NCBI GenBank assembly: GCA_016926875.1
Contig: JAFGNU010000038.1
Location: 1 to 64,000 of the forward strand
Direction of reading: 5' to 3'
Source of the DNA: Anaerolineae bacterium
GTDB lineage: Bacteria; Chloroflexota; Anaerolineae; Aggregatilineales; Aggregatilineaceae
Length of the DNA stretch: 64,000 bases
The notes beneath the pieces are model-generated. The model was not told the origin of the DNA. It ran no database searches and worked only from the letters and a program-made list of their open reading frames with translations. How positions within the stretch are numbered: position 1 is the stretch's first letter; each line of letters begins with the position of its first letter. Below are positions 62,722 to 64,000 of this stretch, piece after piece. Position numbers and translations under genes: made by a program.

Positions 62722-64000
62722 TCAGGCGCTGGTTCACTTTTCACCGGCAGGACGTGCTGATCGGCGTGATCGCGGCGCTGGGCGTGGCCGCCTATGTGAT
62801 CGCGGCGGCAGTGACACATGCAGTCGGTTTCCCGCTGGACGACTCGTGGATTCACCAGACATACGCGCGCAATCTCGCAGAGCACGGTGAATGGGCATTT
62901 ATCCCCGGCCAGGCGAGCGTGGCTTCTACGTCACCCCTGTTTACGCTGCTGTTATCCGTTGGCTATATAACCGGCATTCCGTTTTTGGCCTGGACGTTTG
63001 TGCTGGGCGCGCTGGCGCTGGCCGCTGCGGGCTGGATCGGGGCGCGGCTGGCACAGGTCGTGTTTCCGGATATGCCCCGTGCCGGGCTGCTGACCGGGTT
63101 GGCGCTGGTGCTGGCATGGCACCTTGTCTGGGCGGCGGCGTCCGGCATGGAAACAATGCTGTTTTGCACGCTGAGCCTGGCGCTGGTATGGTGCGCCTGG
63201 CGAGAATTACCGGTCGGCGAGCGGTCTGAGCGTGTCAAAGACACCTTTGGGCGGGGAATGGTTGCGGGATTGGTGGGGGCCGCGCTCACCCTGACCCGCC
63301 CAGAAGGCGCCGGGCTGGTTGGGTTGGCCGGGCTGTTTGTGCTGCTGGCCTGGCCCTACGAGCACACCGGGAATGGCTGGCGGTTGGTCATGGCGTGGTT
63401 AGTCGGGGTTGCGCTGGGCTGGCTGATCGGCGTGCTGCCCTATGCCGCACTGAATTATCATGTGAGCGGCGACCTGCTGCCCAGCACTGCATCGGCCAAG
63501 CAGGCCGAAAACGCGCCTGCGCTTGAATTGCCGCTGTGGGAACGCTACGGTCGGCTGCTGCTGCCGCTGGTGCCGGGCGGGCAGTTGCTGGTGCTGCCGG
63601 GCATGATAGCAGCGTTGGTTGGCCTGCGTCGGCACCCGGACGGAAAACGCTGGCGCATACTTTTTCTGCTGCCGCTGGCCTGGATAGTGGTTGACCTGTC
63701 GGCGTATGCGCTGCGCTTACCGGCGCCGTACCAGCACGGACGGTACATGATCCCGATCCTGCCGTATGTCTGGTTATATGGTGTGGGCGGCACCTTGACC
63801 ATCGTCCAGCCTGGCCGCAGCAGCCTTATCAAGCGCGTGTTCAGCCGCAGCCTGGGGTTATCGGCAGCCTTGATTACACTGGCGTTTTGGTGGATCGGGG
63901 CACAGCAGTATGGGCGCGATGTGCGGATTATCAATACCGAGATGGTTGATACAGCCCACTGGGTGAAAGACAACCTGCCGCCGGAAGACCTGCTGGCGGT
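62718..64000 (+). CDS. GT-C-like membrane protein, 3' end outside window (9 of 9)
   Basis: An open frame of 427 codons from ATG 62718 to the window end without a stop. After the first helix it has GFPLDDSWIHQTYARNLAEH followed by GEWAFIPGQASVASTSPLFT, which is the DDSWIH..YARNL motif of a GT-C glycosyltransferase-like family. SGMETMLFCTLSLALVW and LTRPEGAGLVGLAGLFVLLA follow, then QHGRYMIPILPYVWLYG near residue 340. At least eight helices are present. Its start overlaps the previous stop as ATGA. The C-terminal soluble part is beginning at the window edge (TAHWVKDNLPPEDLLAV). Confidence 0.82.
   Translation, partial: MIRRWFTFHRQDVLIGVIAALGVAAYVIAAAVTHAVGFPLDDSWIHQTYARNLAEHGEWAFIPGQASVASTSPLFTLLLSVGYITGIPFLAWTFVLGALALAAAGWIGARLAQVVFPDMPRAGLLTGLALVLAWHLVWAAASGMETMLFCTLSLALVWCAWRELPVGERSERVKDTFGRGMVAGLVGAALTLTRPEGAGLVGLAGLFVLLAWPYEHTGNGWRLVMAWLVGVALGWLIGVLPYAALNYHVSGDLLPSTASAKQAENAPALELPLWERYGRLLLPLVPGGQLLVLPGMIAALVGLRRHPDGKRWRILFLLPLAWIVVDLSAYALRLPAPYQHGRYMIPILPYVWLYGVGGTLTIVQPGRSSLIKRVFSRSLGLSAALITLAFWWIGAQQYGRDVRIINTEMVDTAHWVKDNLPPEDLLA

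Overview
This 64 kb window is a GC-rich (roughly 60% by eye) bacterial chromosome segment with almost entirely protein-coding content. A complete 14-subunit NADH dehydrogenase operon with NuoE, NuoF and NuoG, secreted proteins with Thr/Pro-rich linkers, many GT-C membrane proteins and a lone Flp pilin together suggest a Chloroflexota (Anaerolineae-like) organism. That assignment is an inference, not a sequence match. I saw no insertion sequence, prophage or CRISPR array.

Layout. 1-58 is the 3' end of a 5S rRNA. 420-17525 is the nuo operon in the order A-B-C-D-E, an acetyltransferase, a small membrane protein, F, a TPR-like protein, then G-H-I-J-K-L-M-N, closed by a strong terminator at 17555-17588. 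NuoJ is more than twice its usual length because two tandem DUF4397-like repeats are inserted between its last two helices. 17.7-19.4 kb holds a methyltransferase and a short-chain dehydrogenase. A minus-strand operon (21920-19407) encodes an ECF sigma factor, a transmembrane anti-sigma-like protein and a NUDIX hydrolase. A tRNA-Leu(CAA) with its own promoter and terminator follows.

22-31 kb carries two paralogous membrane-anchored proteins, a family-5 solute-binding protein, a large exported beta-rich protein, an FHA protein, an acetyltransferase, a PspC/LiaF-like envelope-stress pair and a propeller-like protein. At 31346-31472 a near-consensus promoter drives a ~90-nt transcript with a 17-codon ORF that ends inside a perfect terminator, just upstream of a SWIM zinc-finger gene. 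31.9-35.7 kb is a lipid/polysaccharide module (LPG-synthase-type membrane protein, FAD oxidoreductase, UDP-glucose dehydrogenase with a CRP-type palindrome in front). Then come an active/inactive M16 peptidase pair, acpS, and a cobalamin riboswitch with an intrinsic terminator that precedes a secreted alpha/alpha-toroid protein. This last arrangement suggests a B12-related surface protein.

40.4-50.7 kb includes a sulfatase, threonine dehydrogenase, an MFS transporter, a 48-residue Flp pilin, a minus-strand operon (HExxH metallopeptidase-like, P-type ATPase, very acidic protein) and a Usp-Usp-DUF389 fusion. From 50721 to the window end nine GT-C-like polytopic membrane proteins lie head to tail, including a tandem duplicate pair of equal length (494 aa each). 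The ninth runs off the window.

The observations most worth following up are the NuoJ-DUF4397 fusion, the riboswitch-controlled toroid protein, the leader-ORF/terminator unit, the GT-C array and a dispersed palindromic intergenic repeat (three copies).
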